Of a stretch of DNA of 64,000 nucleotides, positions 20,827 to 30,015 are shown one piece after another (the first letter of the stretch is position 1; every line of letters begins with the position of its first letter). Location: assembly GCF_000259275.1 (NCBI RefSeq), contig NC_017735.1, positions 62,001 through 126,000 on the forward strand. The letters run 5' to 3'. Under the pieces are notes generated by a model. It saw nothing but the letters and a program-made list of their open reading frames with translations. It was not told where the DNA came from and did no database searches. The translations under genes and the position numbers were made by a program. The stretch comes from Helicobacter cetorum MIT 99-5656. GTDB lineage: Bacteria; Campylobacterota; Campylobacteria; Campylobacterales; Helicobacteraceae.

Positions 20827-20832
20827 TTTAAT
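20827..20832 (+). promoter_or_regulatory. Candidate -10 of the nuo operon
   Basis: TTTAAT in the context ATATGGTTTAATCTG lies about 50 bases before the nuoA ATG in the only gap of the region, where the operon promoter is expected. The match to TATAAT is imperfect. Confidence 0.3.
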
Positions 20833-20880
20833 CTGTGTCATCATTTGCTAAAAGTAATAAATAAGGAGTTTGAGAGTCTG

Positions 20881-21282
20881 ATGCAGCAAGCCACAGAAGC
20901 ATTGAATCACCCCTATTTTGGCGTTTTTGTTTTGTTAGTATTCACCTTTTGGGTGTTTAATTTGACCTTAAGAATCCAGCGGTTTTTAAGCCGTAAGATG
21001 GCACAAAAAAAAGGCGAAAAGCTTAAGCTTGCTCCGTATGAATGCGGACCTGTGGCTCTCAAACAGCCTAATAGAATCTCACACCATTTCTATATTATGG
21101 CTATGCTTTTTATTTTATTTGATGTAGAAATTGTCTTTATGTTTCCTTGGGCGATTGATTTTAAAAAGTTAGGCTTGTTTGGGCTAGTTGAAATGCTAGG
21201 CTTTGTCTTCTTTTTAACTATCGGTTTTATTTATGCTCTCAAGCGAAACGCTTTAACTTGGCAAAATTTAGAGGTGAAGTAA
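20881..21282 (+). CDS. nuoA: NADH-quinone oxidoreductase subunit A
   Basis: 133 residues from ATG 20881, chosen because the family starts [16 protein letters not shown]; a TTG 12 codons earlier is in frame but lies outside conserved sequence. Three membrane helices, with the conserved YECGP and the acidic [12 protein letters not shown] segment in helix 2. First gene of the complex I operon, in the membrane arm next to the quinone site. Its stop overlaps the nuoB start (TAATG). Confidence 0.96.
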   Translation: MQQATEALNHPYFGVFVLLVFTFWVFNLTLRIQRFLSRKMAQKKGEKLKLAPYECGPVALKQPNRISHHFYIMAMLFILFDVEIVFMFPWAIDFKKLGLFGLVEMLGFVFFLTIGFIYALKRNALTWQNLEVK

Positions 21283-21761
21283 TGCAACAAGCACCAGTCG
21301 TTTTAAGCACTTTGGATAAATTATTGAATTGGGGGCGTTCTAATTCGCTTTGGCCTTTGACCTATGGCTTGGCATGTTGTGCGATTGAAATGATGGCAAC
21401 AGGGGGTTCAAGGTTTGATTTTGATAGATTTGGCACCATTTTTAGAGCCAGCCCCAGACAATCCGATGTGATGATAATTGCTGGCACACTCACCAAAAAA
21501 CACGCTGAGTTTATGCGTAGGCTCTATGACCAAATGCCTGAACCTAAATGGGTGATTTCTATGGGAAGTTGTGCGAATACCGGCGGAATGTTTAACACTT
21601 ATGCGACCGTTCAAGGGGCTGATAGAATCATTCCGGTGGATATTTATTTGCCCGGCTGTGCACCACGCCCAGAGACCTTGCAATACGCCCTTATGGTTTT
21701 ACAAGATAAAATCAGACGCTCTAAAGCGATTAAGCAAGACGCCCCTAAAAGGTTGATTTAA
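21282..21761 (+). CDS. nuoB: NADH-quinone oxidoreductase subunit B
   Basis: 159 residues from ATG 21282, overlapping the nuoA stop by one base. It carries the ligands of cluster N2: [18 protein letters not shown] and [10 protein letters not shown]2 is the last iron-sulfur centre before quinone. The protein sits in the connecting fragment of complex I with NuoC, D and I. Its last base is the first base of nuoC (TAATG). Confidence 0.98.
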   Translation: MQQAPVVLSTLDKLLNWGRSNSLWPLTYGLACCAIEMMATGGSRFDFDRFGTIFRASPRQSDVMIIAGTLTKKHAEFMRRLYDQMPEPKWVISMGSCANTGGMFNTYATVQGADRIIPVDIYLPGCAPRPETLQYALMVLQDKIRRSKAIKQDAPKRLI

Positions 21762-22558
21762 TGATTAGAAAGCAATCCCCTTATGAAGATGTGCAAAAAC
21801 AATCACGCCAGCATGACCGCTACAAAATCATAGAACCTACCCCTAAAAAATATTTAGAAGGTAGTGCTTATGAAGTTGTCTATAACCATCTCTCTTATAA
21901 GCATGAGATTTTAGACAAATTCATAGAAACCAACACCGCTGTATTTTGGGTTAAAAAAGAAGATATTTTTGAGATTGCTACCATACTACGCCATTTAGGT
22001 TATGAAACTCTAAGTGAAATGAGTGCGATAGATTTGTGTGCTAAAAAAGGGCATTTTGAATTGTTCTATCAATTTGTGGGTTTTAGTCATGGCTGTAAGA
22101 ATCGCCGTAGGGTGCGTGTGAAATGTGTTTTAAAACCTAATGAAAGCATAGACTCCTTAAGCTTTTTATACCGCTCGGCTAATTGGAGTGAAAGAGAAGC
22201 CTATGATATGCTTGGTATTGTGTTTGATAAGCACCCTTATTTAAAACGCATTATCATGCCTAATGATTGGGTAGGACATCCCTTATTACGCTCTTATCCG
22301 CTTAAAGGCGATGAATTTGCCCAGTGGTATGAAGTGGATAAAATCTTTGGTAAAGAATACAGAGAAATTATTGGCAAAGAGCAACGAGATAGCGCTAGAA
22401 TTGATGAAAAAGATACCTTCAATTTTGCAAAAGTTGGCTATGAACAAGGTAAGGGCGAAGCATTAAAAGAAACAGAAGAAAAACATGCGTTTAAGAAAAT
22501 TCCTTTTGTCAAAGATTTGCACAAACTCGCTCCCACTATTTTAAAGAAGAGGCTATAA
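21761..22558 (+). CDS. nuoC: NADH-quinone oxidoreductase subunit C
   Basis: 265 residues. The 30-kDa subunit signature [28 protein letters not shown] and the following LRSYPLKGD are clear (about residues 145-190). NuoC is a peripheral-arm subunit. The C-terminal 70 residues are charged and extend past the E. coli domain. It is encoded separately from NuoD, unlike the fused nuoCD of enterobacteria. The next gene begins 2 bases later. Confidence 0.97.
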   Translation: MIRKQSPYEDVQKQSRQHDRYKIIEPTPKKYLEGSAYEVVYNHLSYKHEILDKFIETNTAVFWVKKEDIFEIATILRHLGYETLSEMSAIDLCAKKGHFELFYQFVGFSHGCKNRRRVRVKCVLKPNESIDSLSFLYRSANWSEREAYDMLGIVFDKHPYLKRIIMPNDWVGHPLLRSYPLKGDEFAQWYEVDKIFGKEYREIIGKEQRDSARIDEKDTFNFAKVGYEQGKGEALKETEEKHAFKKIPFVKDLHKLAPTILKKRL

Positions 22559-22559
22559 A

Positions 22560-23789
22560 ATGGCTCAAAATTTTACTAAACTCAACCCCCAGTTTGAAAA
22601 CATCATTTTTGAACACAATGATAACCAAATGGTGCTAAACTTTGGACCCCAGCACCCTTCTAGCCATGGGCAATTACGCTTGATTTTAGAATTAGAAGGT
22701 GAAAGAATCATTAAAGCTACCCCAGAAATTGGCTATTTACACAGGGGCTGTGAAAAGTTAGGCGAAAACATGACTTATAATGAATATATGCCTACCACAG
22801 ACAGATTAGATTACACTTCTTCTACAAGCAACAATTACGCCTACGCGCATGCTGTAGAGACCTTACTAGATTTAGAAATCCCACGCCGAGCCCAAGTGAT
22901 TCGCACGATTTTATTGGAATTAAATCGCATGATTTCGCACATCTTTTTTATCAGCGTGCATGCCCTAGATGTAGGGGCGATGAGCGTGTTTTTATATGCG
23001 TTCAAGACAAGAGAGTATGGGCTAGATTTAATGGAGGATTATTGCGGAGCAAGATTGACGCATAATGCCATAAGAATCGGGGGTGTGCCTTTGGATTTAC
23101 CCCCTAATTGGCTAGAAGGCTTAAAAAAATTCTTAGGTGAAATGAGAGAATGCAAAAAACTCATTCAAGGCTTACTAGATAATAACCGCATTTGGCGTAT
23201 GCGTTTGGAAAATGTGGGCGTTGTAACGCAAAAAATGGCACAAAGTTGGGGTATGAGTGGCATTATGCTAAGAGCAACTGGCATTGCCTATGATATTAGA
23301 AAAGAAGAGCCTTATGAGCTTTATAAAGAGCTTGATTTTGATATACCGGTAGGTAATTATGGCGATAGCTATGATAGGTATTGCTTGTATATGCTAGAAA
23401 TTGATGAAAGCATTCGCATCATTGAGCAACTCATTCCTATGTATGCTAAGACTGATACGCCCATTATGGCTCAAAATCCGCATTATATTTCTATGCCTAA
23501 AGAAGATATAATGACTCAAAACTACGCCTTAATGCAACATTTTGTCTTAGTAACTCAAGGCATGCGCCCACCTGTTGGGGAGGTGTATGCCCCTACAGAA
23601 AGTCCTAAGGGTGAATTAGGGTTTTTTATCCATTCAGAAGGTGAGCCCTACCCCCATAGATTAAAGATTAGAGCCCCTAGTTTTTACCACATCGGAGCTT
23701 TGCAAGACATCTTAGTAGGACAATATTTAGCCGATGCGGTAACGGTTATTGGCTCAACAAATGCGGTATTTGGCGAGGTAGATAGATGA
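22560..23789 (+). CDS. nuoD: NADH-quinone oxidoreductase subunit D
   Basis: 409 residues of the 49-kDa subunit. [14 protein letters not shown] near residue 28 and [10 protein letters not shown] (about 58) form part of the quinone pocket, and the C-terminal end is [12 protein letters not shown]. It is related to the large subunit of NiFe hydrogenases. Its stop overlaps the start of the next small gene by 4 bases. Confidence 0.98.
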   Translation: MAQNFTKLNPQFENIIFEHNDNQMVLNFGPQHPSSHGQLRLILELEGERIIKATPEIGYLHRGCEKLGENMTYNEYMPTTDRLDYTSSTSNNYAYAHAVETLLDLEIPRRAQVIRTILLELNRMISHIFFISVHALDVGAMSVFLYAFKTREYGLDLMEDYCGARLTHNAIRIGGVPLDLPPNWLEGLKKFLGEMRECKKLIQGLLDNNRIWRMRLENVGVVTQKMAQSWGMSGIMLRATGIAYDIRKEEPYELYKELDFDIPVGNYGDSYDRYCLYMLEIDESIRIIEQLIPMYAKTDTPIMAQNPHYISMPKEDIMTQNYALMQHFVLVTQGMRPPVGEVYAPTESPKGELGFFIHSEGEPYPHRLKIRAPSFYHIGALQDILVGQYLADAVTVIGSTNAVFGEVDR

Positions 23790-24016
23790 AACGCTTTGAT
23801 TTACGCCCCTTAAAAGCGGATATTTTTGAACGCCTAGAGGAATTGATTGAAAAAGAAATGCTAATAGGTGAAGTAGCGATTTTTATGTTTGAGGTGGGGG
23901 ATTTTTCTAATATTCCTAAGAGTGCTGAATTTATTCAAGCAAAAGGGCATGAACTGCTTAATTCTTTACGATTCAATCAAGCGGATTGGACGATTGTTGT
24001 GAAGAAAAAGGCTTAA
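23786..24016 (+). CDS. Small complex I operon protein in the nuoE position
   Basis: 76 residues with no cysteine ligands and no resemblance to canonical NuoE. It matches the small protein (HP1264 type) that occupies the nuoE slot in Helicobacter and Campylobacter complex I operons. These organisms lack the NADH-binding NuoE/NuoF pair and probably feed complex I from reduced flavodoxin or another donor. The ATG overlaps the nuoD stop by 4 bases. The role as an electron-input adaptor is inferred. Confidence 0.85.
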   Translation: MKRFDLRPLKADIFERLEELIEKEMLIGEVAIFMFEVGDFSNIPKSAEFIQAKGHELLNSLRFNQADWTIVVKKKA

Positions 24017-24018
24017 TT

Positions 24019-25017
24019 TTGAGTGCTTTTAACCCCCTAAATTCTCTTTTAGAAGCAAACTCATCTCTTAGCTTAGAAGAAACCTATTACTTGGAGCAAT
24101 TATCTCTCAAAAAAGGTTTTAAAATAAACTATAAAGCGACTAAAGATGACTTAAATTTTTTAGAAAAAAGCGATTTATGTGTTTTGTTTGGGGGATTTTC
24201 AAACACTTGCTTAAATGAAAATGAGTGTTTGTTGCTAGAAACCATCCATCAATCAAAACTCAATTACGCCTTACTAAGACCTTTGCAAGACACTAGAGAC
24301 CTGCAAGAAACTTGTCTTTTTATGTCTTATGAAATTAACACCGAAGTGGCAATTTTATCTTTGCTTTTAAGGGGTATTTTAGAAAAAACTTTGCAATTAA
24401 AAGGGCATGTTTTAGAAAATATAGATGTAGGGTATCTAAGCTCTGAAGCTAATATGAGCGAGGAAGAATTGCAAGAACTCATCGCACTCATTTTTGAAGC
24501 TCAAAAAGTGGTGTTTGTCCTAAATAGAGAAATCACAAAGCATGCTCATGGTTTGTTTTTATACACTCTTTTAAGCGAGTTGCAAAACCATATCCATTTA
24601 AAAATCCTACAAGCATCTTCAAGTTTTTCAGATTCAACGCCTTTAATTTATCATTCAAAAGACAAAGAATTGTTGCTTAAAACAGCTTTGAAAGAACAAA
24701 TCTTGCCTTTCAAATCACAGCTCAAATCAAAAGATTTAGAGCCTTTAGAACAAATCCATGAGGCTAATGGCTCATTTGCCTACCTTGCTTGCAACAGCAC
24801 CAAAAACCCAAAACTATATTTTTCTAAACAATTTAAAATCGCCAATAAACTCAACTATACTAAGGCTAACATTCAAGTCTTAGATAAAACGATAGAATGC
24901 GAGCTAGAAGAAAGCCCTTATTTGAAAGGCTTAATTGCAATTTTAGAGGGGTTTTCTAAAGAAACTTACCCTTATGCCCCCATTACTAACTTATCCCACT
25001 CTCAAGGAAATTTATGA
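24019..25017 (+). CDS. Complex I operon protein in the nuoF position
   Basis: 332 residues from the TTG at 24019 (AAAAAGGC precedes it); a longer frame begins at 23986 inside the previous gene. It lacks the FMN- and NADH-binding motifs and the [4Fe-4S] ligands of NuoF. It matches the HP1265-type protein that replaces NuoF in Helicobacter. Composition is ordinary and soluble, without membrane helices. With the preceding gene it probably forms the alternative electron-input module. The last 4 bases overlap nuoG. Confidence 0.85.
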   Translation: MSAFNPLNSLLEANSSLSLEETYYLEQLSLKKGFKINYKATKDDLNFLEKSDLCVLFGGFSNTCLNENECLLLETIHQSKLNYALLRPLQDTRDLQETCLFMSYEINTEVAILSLLLRGILEKTLQLKGHVLENIDVGYLSSEANMSEEELQELIALIFEAQKVVFVLNREITKHAHGLFLYTLLSELQNHIHLKILQASSSFSDSTPLIYHSKDKELLLKTALKEQILPFKSQLKSKDLEPLEQIHEANGSFAYLACNSTKNPKLYFSKQFKIANKLNYTKANIQVLDKTIECELEESPYLKGLIAILEGFSKETYPYAPITNLSHSQGNL

Positions 25018-27521
25018 TTAAAGTAACCATTAATGGTAAAACAATTGAATGCGAAGAGGGACAAAGCGTATTAGAAGCCGCTAGAGGTGCTGGCATTTAC
25101 ATTCCAGCTATTTGTTATCTAAGTGGTTGTTCGCCCACTGTCGCATGTAAAATGTGCATGGCTGAAATGGATGGCAAACGCATTTATAGTTGCAATACTA
25201 AACCCAAGAATAATGCAGTCATTTTCACTAACACCCCCGCTTTAATGGCTGAGAGAAAAAACATTATGCAAACTTATGATGTAAACCACCCCCTAGAATG
25301 TGGCGTGTGCGATAAGAGTGGGGAGTGCGAATTACAGGACATGACGCATTTAACGGGCGTAGAACACCAGCCCTATGCGGTTGCTGATGATATGAAAGAA
25401 TTAGACACATGGGCAAAAGCCTTGTATGACCCTAATTTGTGTATTATGTGTGAGAGATGTGTAACCACTTGTAAGGACAATGTGGGCGAAAACAATCTCA
25501 AAGCCACTAAAGCCAACTTACACGCCCCAGATAAATTCAAAGATAGCATGCCAAAAGATGCCTTTAGCGTGTGGAGTCGTAAGCAGAAAGGCATTATTTC
25601 TTTTGTGGGTAGTGTGCCTTGCTATGATTGTGGGGAATGTATTGCAGTATGCCCTGTAGGGGCGATGAGTTACAAAGACTTCGCTTACACAGCTAATGCA
25701 TGGGAATTAAAAAAAATCACTTCTACTTGCACGCATTGTTCAGCGGGGTGTTTAGTTCAATATGATGTGCGTCATTTTGACACTCTAGGCGAAGAATCTA
25801 AGATTTTTAGAGTGCTGAATGATTTTTACCACAACCCTATCTGTGGGGCGGGGCGTTTTGCTTTTGATGTGAGCTCTAGTTCTAAAGGTAGCACTAATCT
25901 AAAAGAAGCTCAAAACACCTTAAAAGAATGTAATGCGGTGCGAATAGGCGGAGATATTACAAATGAAGAGGCGTTTTTAATAGAGCGTTTGAGAAAGCAA
26001 CTGGGCTTTAAAATCTATAATAAAGATTTGTATCATTTCCAACAATTCTTAAAGGTATTAGGCGAAATCAAACGCCCTAGCATTGAAGAAATCAAAACTT
26101 CTAATCTAGTCATTACGCTTGGGTCTTCTATCAAAACAGAAAATCCGCTTATGCGTTATGCTATCAATAACGCTCTCAAACTTAATAAGGCGTCTTTAGT
26201 AGTTCTACACCCTATCAAGGATAATGCGTTAGCGAATTTAAGCCGAAGTGTCCTAAATATCACGCACGAAGTAGGTGCTGAAGAAATTCTTTTGGGTATG
26301 CTTTTAAAAATGCTTGATATTGAAAGCGCATGTTTAAAAAGCTTAGAAGATTCCAAACAAAGCGTTGTAGATGAAGTGGCTCTAAAAAAATTAGAAGAAG
26401 AGCGTCAAAAAGCCTTAGAAGAAAAGAAAAAGCAAGAAGAAGAAAATAAAGAAAAAAACGAACACTCAAACAACGAAGAAGTAGCCACACAAGAGCTAGG
26501 ACAAAAGCAAGAAGAAAATTTTGAAGTTCCTACAAAAACCACTTATTCTATGCTTGAAGAAGTAGGCATAAGCCTAGAGACTTATGAAAAAATTCTCGCA
26601 CTCTTGCAAAAATCAAGCAACACCTTGCTTGTCATAGGTGAAGAGATTTATAGCCATAAACAAGCTTTAAATATCGCTAAAATGTTGCGTTTATTGGCTC
26701 AAAAAAGTGCTATTCGTTTTGCCCTTATCCCACCTAGCGCGAACGCTTTAGGTATCGCTTCACTTTGTGAATTAAGCACAGAAGGTTTTGAGAATGAGAA
26801 AATTGTAGGCATTCGTGCTCAAGGAGATTTTACAATCAGTAGCGATAACAAGGTTTTTGAAAAAGGTGCGACTAACAAAGTTAATTTTATCTTGCCTAGT
26901 TTAAACCAGCTAGAAGGCACCATAACTAATATTGAAGGGCGTGTGTTGCCTTTAAAACCGGCTTTAAATTTTGAAGGCTATGACTTGAGCGATATTATGC
27001 AAGGCTTTGGCTTTATTGAAGAAAATTTAATAGAATGCACCAAGCAACTTCCTACAGAAGCTGGTTTTAAGGCCATAGATTTTGATAGTTTGACTAATCA
27101 CTTCACTAACGATAGGGCTAATCATAGGGGTTATAAACTAGAATCAAGTCATTTTGAAAATAGTGCTAAAGAATATGAGAAGATAGAATGCGAACCGATT
27201 AAACCCCTAAAAGAAAAAATAACATTCAATGCGTATTTGAAATACCCAGAAACGCAATTCAACCACGCTACTAATAAAAGTGAGAATCTGCAATTAAAAG
27301 CCGGTATTTATGTTTCTAAAGCTTTCTTAGAAAAATTGAATAAAGAAGTGGGACAAAGCATTACTTTAGCTAAAGAACAAGATGAAGTTACAGGCATTTT
27401 GTATCTTGATGAGAGTTTGGAACAAGAAGTGTTTGTTATTTCGCCCTGTATTTTAGATAGTGTTTCAAACTTTTTCAAAGAGAGCGTATTTGATAGCGTG
27501 AGTTTAAAGGAGCAAGCATGA
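25014..27521 (+). CDS. nuoG: NADH-quinone oxidoreductase subunit G
   Basis: 835 residues. An N-terminal [2Fe-2S] ferredoxin domain (CYLSGCSPTVACKMC region, about 36-50) is followed by the His/Cys N5 motif (HPLECGVCDKSGECELQ), a 4Fe-4S pair domain (CIMCERCVTTC and CYDCGECIAVCPVGA), and an Mo-bis-MGD-like domain that starts CTHCSAGC. About residues 459-506 form a Lys/Glu/Gln-rich low-complexity insertion within that last domain. It carries the electron wire of the peripheral arm. It overlaps its neighbours by 4 bases at each end. Confidence 0.96.
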   Translation: MIKVTINGKTIECEEGQSVLEAARGAGIYIPAICYLSGCSPTVACKMCMAEMDGKRIYSCNTKPKNNAVIFTNTPALMAERKNIMQTYDVNHPLECGVCDKSGECELQDMTHLTGVEHQPYAVADDMKELDTWAKALYDPNLCIMCERCVTTCKDNVGENNLKATKANLHAPDKFKDSMPKDAFSVWSRKQKGIISFVGSVPCYDCGECIAVCPVGAMSYKDFAYTANAWELKKITSTCTHCSAGCLVQYDVRHFDTLGEESKIFRVLNDFYHNPICGAGRFAFDVSSSSKGSTNLKEAQNTLKECNAVRIGGDITNEEAFLIERLRKQLGFKIYNKDLYHFQQFLKVLGEIKRPSIEEIKTSNLVITLGSSIKTENPLMRYAINNALKLNKASLVVLHPIKDNALANLSRSVLNITHEVGAEEILLGMLLKMLDIESACLKSLEDSKQSVVDEVALKKLEEERQKALEEKKKQEEENKEKNEHSNNEEVATQELGQKQEENFEVPTKTTYSMLEEVGISLETYEKILALLQKSSNTLLVIGEEIYSHKQALNIAKMLRLLAQKSAIRFALIPPSANALGIASLCELSTEGFENEKIVGIRAQGDFTISSDNKVFEKGATNKVNFILPSLNQLEGTITNIEGRVLPLKPALNFEGYDLSDIMQGFGFIEENLIECTKQLPTEAGFKAIDFDSLTNHFTNDRANHRGYKLESSHFENSAKEYEKIECEPIKPLKEKITFNAYLKYPETQFNHATNKSENLQLKAGIYVSKAFLEKLNKEVGQSITLAKEQDEVTGILYLDESLEQEVFVISPCILDSVSNFFKESVFDSVSLKEQA

Positions 27522-28507
27522 GTGCTTACATCATTGAAACTTTGATTAAAATCTTGGTTTTGGTTGCCATTTTTTCAGCCTTGGGGGGCTTTGCCACTTA
27601 TATTGAGCGAAAAGTGTTAGCCTATTTTCAACGCCGTTTAGGGCCTTGTTATGTAGGGCCTTTTGGACTTTTGCAAGTCGCTGCTGATGGCATTAAACTT
27701 TTTACCAAAGAAGACATCATTCCCCAAGGGGCGAATAAATTCATTTTCACACTAGCCCCCATTATTGCTATGGTGAGTGCGTTTGTGTCTATGGCACCTA
27801 TTCCTTTTTTCCCTAATTTCACTTTGTTTGGGTATGAAATCAAGCCTATCATCTCTGATATTAACATTGGCTTTTTATTTTTCTTAGCGGTAGGTTCAGC
27901 AGGCATTTATGCGCCTATTTTAGCCGGACTTGCTTCTAATAATAAATACTCTTTGATAGGCTCAGCAAGGGCTACCATTCAACTACTCAGTTTTGAAGTG
28001 GTAAGCACCTTAACAATTTTAGCTCCCTTAATGGTAGTAGGCTCGCTCTCTTTAGTAGAGATTAACAACTATCAAAGCGGTGGTTTTTTAGATTGGCTCG
28101 TATTCAAACAACCCTTGGCTTTTATTTTGTTTTTAATCGCAAGTTATGCTGAGCTTAATAGGACTCCTTTTGACTTGTTAGAGCATGAAGCAGAGATTGT
28201 AGCGGGGTATTGCACTGAATATAGTGGCTTGAAATGGGGCATGTTTTTCTTGGCTGAATATGCGCATTTATTCGCCTTTTCTTTTGTGATTTCTATTGTG
28301 TTTTTTGGCGGGTTTAATGCATGGGGCTTTATCCCGGGTGGCATAGCCATTTTAATTAAAGTGTGCTTTTTTGTCTTTTTATCCATGTGGGTTAGAGCGA
28401 CTTTTCCGCATGTTAGACCAGACCAGTTAATGGGCATGTGCTGGAAAATTATGTTGCCTTTAGCCTTACTTAACATTGTGCTAACAGGCATTATCATTTT
28501 GATTTAA
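27518..28507 (+). CDS. nuoH: NADH-quinone oxidoreductase subunit H
   Basis: 329 residues with about eight membrane helices. The conserved ERKVLAYFQRRLGP, GLLQVAADGIKLFTKE and the acidic cytoplasmic loop ELNRTPFDLLEHEAEIVAGYCTEYSG shape the quinone entry channel. It joins the membrane and peripheral arms. Coupled to nuoG by ATGA overlap; nuoI follows after 9 bases. Confidence 0.98.
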   Translation: MSAYIIETLIKILVLVAIFSALGGFATYIERKVLAYFQRRLGPCYVGPFGLLQVAADGIKLFTKEDIIPQGANKFIFTLAPIIAMVSAFVSMAPIPFFPNFTLFGYEIKPIISDINIGFLFFLAVGSAGIYAPILAGLASNNKYSLIGSARATIQLLSFEVVSTLTILAPLMVVGSLSLVEINNYQSGGFLDWLVFKQPLAFILFLIASYAELNRTPFDLLEHEAEIVAGYCTEYSGLKWGMFFLAEYAHLFAFSFVISIVFFGGFNAWGFIPGGIAILIKVCFFVFLSMWVRATFPHVRPDQLMGMCWKIMLPLALLNIVLTGIIILI

Positions 28508-28516
28508 GGAAGATTT

Positions 28517-29185
28517 ATGGCAAAACAAGAATACAAGCAACTTCCTAAACGAGCCGAAATTCGTAGTGCTACAGAGCATTTTGCAGATACCATAAAAACA
28601 AGCCTGGGTTTAGATTTGTTTAAGGGCTTAGGACTTACGATTAAAGAATTTTTTAGTCCTAATGTAACCATTCATTATCCTATGGAACAACTTCCTTTAA
28701 GCCCACGCTATCGTGCGGTGCATAATTTGCAACGCCTTTTAGATTCAGGCTCTGAAAGGTGTATTGGCTGTGGGTTGTGCGAAAAGATTTGCACGAGCAA
28801 TTGCATAAGAATCATCACACATAAGGGCGAGGATAATCGCAAAAAGATTGATTCCTACACCATTAATTTAGGGCGTTGTATTTATTGTGGATTGTGCGCG
28901 GAAGTTTGTCCTGAACTGGCTATTGTTATGGGCAATAGATTTGAAAATGCCAGCACCCAACGCTCTCAATATGGCTCTAAAAGTGAGTTTTTAACTAGCG
29001 AAGAAGATGCCAAGAATTGCTCACATGCTGAGTTTTTAGGCTTTGGTTCAGTAAGCCCTAACTACAATGAACGCATGCAAGCTACCCCCCTAGATTACAT
29101 CAAAGAGCCTTCAGAAGAAGAACCAAAAGAAGAGACTCAAGCACAAACAAGCACAGAAATTAACAAGGGAGATGAAAATGTTTGA
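28517..29185 (+). CDS. nuoI: NADH-quinone oxidoreductase subunit I
   Basis: 222 residues with two 4Fe-4S motifs, [16 protein letters not shown] and [16 protein letters not shown], for clusters N6a and N6b. An acidic Glu-rich tail of about 30 residues ([10 protein letters not shown]) extends beyond the usual domain. It relays electrons to N2 in NuoB. The ATG follows AAGGAAG. Confidence 0.98.
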   Translation: MAKQEYKQLPKRAEIRSATEHFADTIKTSLGLDLFKGLGLTIKEFFSPNVTIHYPMEQLPLSPRYRAVHNLQRLLDSGSERCIGCGLCEKICTSNCIRIITHKGEDNRKKIDSYTINLGRCIYCGLCAEVCPELAIVMGNRFENASTQRSQYGSKSEFLTSEEDAKNCSHAEFLGFGSVSPNYNERMQATPLDYIKEPSEEEPKEETQAQTSTEINKGDENV

Positions 29186-29714
29186 AACAATTGCCTTTTA
29201 TTTCTTTGCAATCCTTACTTTAAGCATGGCATTAGTGGTAGTTACAACCACTAATATTCTCTATGCCATTACCGCTCTCTCTAGTAGCATGGTTTTTATC
29301 TCAGCTTTTTTCTTTTTGCTTGATGCAGAGTTTTTAGGCGTGGTGCAAATCACGGTTTATGTGGGTGCAGTCATTGTAATGTATGCCTTTGGCATGATGT
29401 TTTTCAACTCAGCCGCTGAAGTAGTTGAGCGTAAGCAAAACCCCAAGGTTTTATGCGTGCTTTCATTTGGAGTGGCAATATTACTTACCTTAATTTTAAG
29501 TGCACCTAGTATTGGCGAAAATCTTTCTCAACAAGTTATTGGTTCACAAACCCCTAACATTAAAGCCATTGGCTACGCGCTCTTTACTAATTACTTGATT
29601 CCTTTTGAAGCAGCGGCTTTAATGCTCTTAGTGGCTATGATTGGGGGAATTGCTACAGGGATTCAAAAAATCCATGGAAAAAACAACGCACAATTTGTAA
29701 AGGAATCTCTATGA
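29178..29714 (+). CDS. nuoJ: NADH-quinone oxidoreductase subunit J
   Basis: 178 residues with five membrane helices; [19 protein letters not shown] is the diagnostic helix 3 region. ATG 29178 is preferred over the ATG at 29172 because AAGGGAG lies at the right distance and homologues start [10 protein letters not shown]. The gene overlaps the end of nuoI and, by 4 bases, the start of nuoK. Confidence 0.95.
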   Translation: MFETIAFYFFAILTLSMALVVVTTTNILYAITALSSSMVFISAFFFLLDAEFLGVVQITVYVGAVIVMYAFGMMFFNSAAEVVERKQNPKVLCVLSFGVAILLTLILSAPSIGENLSQQVIGSQTPNIKAIGYALFTNYLIPFEAAALMLLVAMIGGIATGIQKIHGKNNAQFVKESL

Positions 29715-30013
29715 TAGGGTTAAACCACTACCTAATTGTTTCAGGGCTACTCTTTTGTATTGGCTTAGCCGGAATGCTGAAGCGTAAAAATATTTTATTG
29801 CTCTTCTTTTCTACAGAAATCATGCTCAATGCGATTAATATCGGTTTTGTAGCGATTTCAAAATACAAGCAAAATTTGGATGGGCAGATGTTTTCGCTCT
29901 TTATCATTGCTATTGCTGCTAGTGAAGTAGCGATTGGTTTGGGCTTGGTGATTTTATGGTTTAAAAAACACAAGAGCCTAGATATTGATTCTTTGAACGC
30001 TATGAAAGGTTGA
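29711..30013 (+). CDS. nuoK: NADH-quinone oxidoreductase subunit K
   Basis: 100 residues and three membrane helices, the standard size. The conserved helix-2 glutamate is in FFSTEIMLNAINI, and a second acidic residue is in AIAASEVAIGLGLV. Both belong to the proton pathway of the membrane arm. Four-base overlap with nuoJ; nuoL starts 2 bases after the stop. Confidence 0.97.
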   Translation: MIGLNHYLIVSGLLFCIGLAGMLKRKNILLLFFSTEIMLNAINIGFVAISKYKQNLDGQMFSLFIIAIAASEVAIGLGLVILWFKKHKSLDIDSLNAMKG

Positions 30014-30015
30014 GC

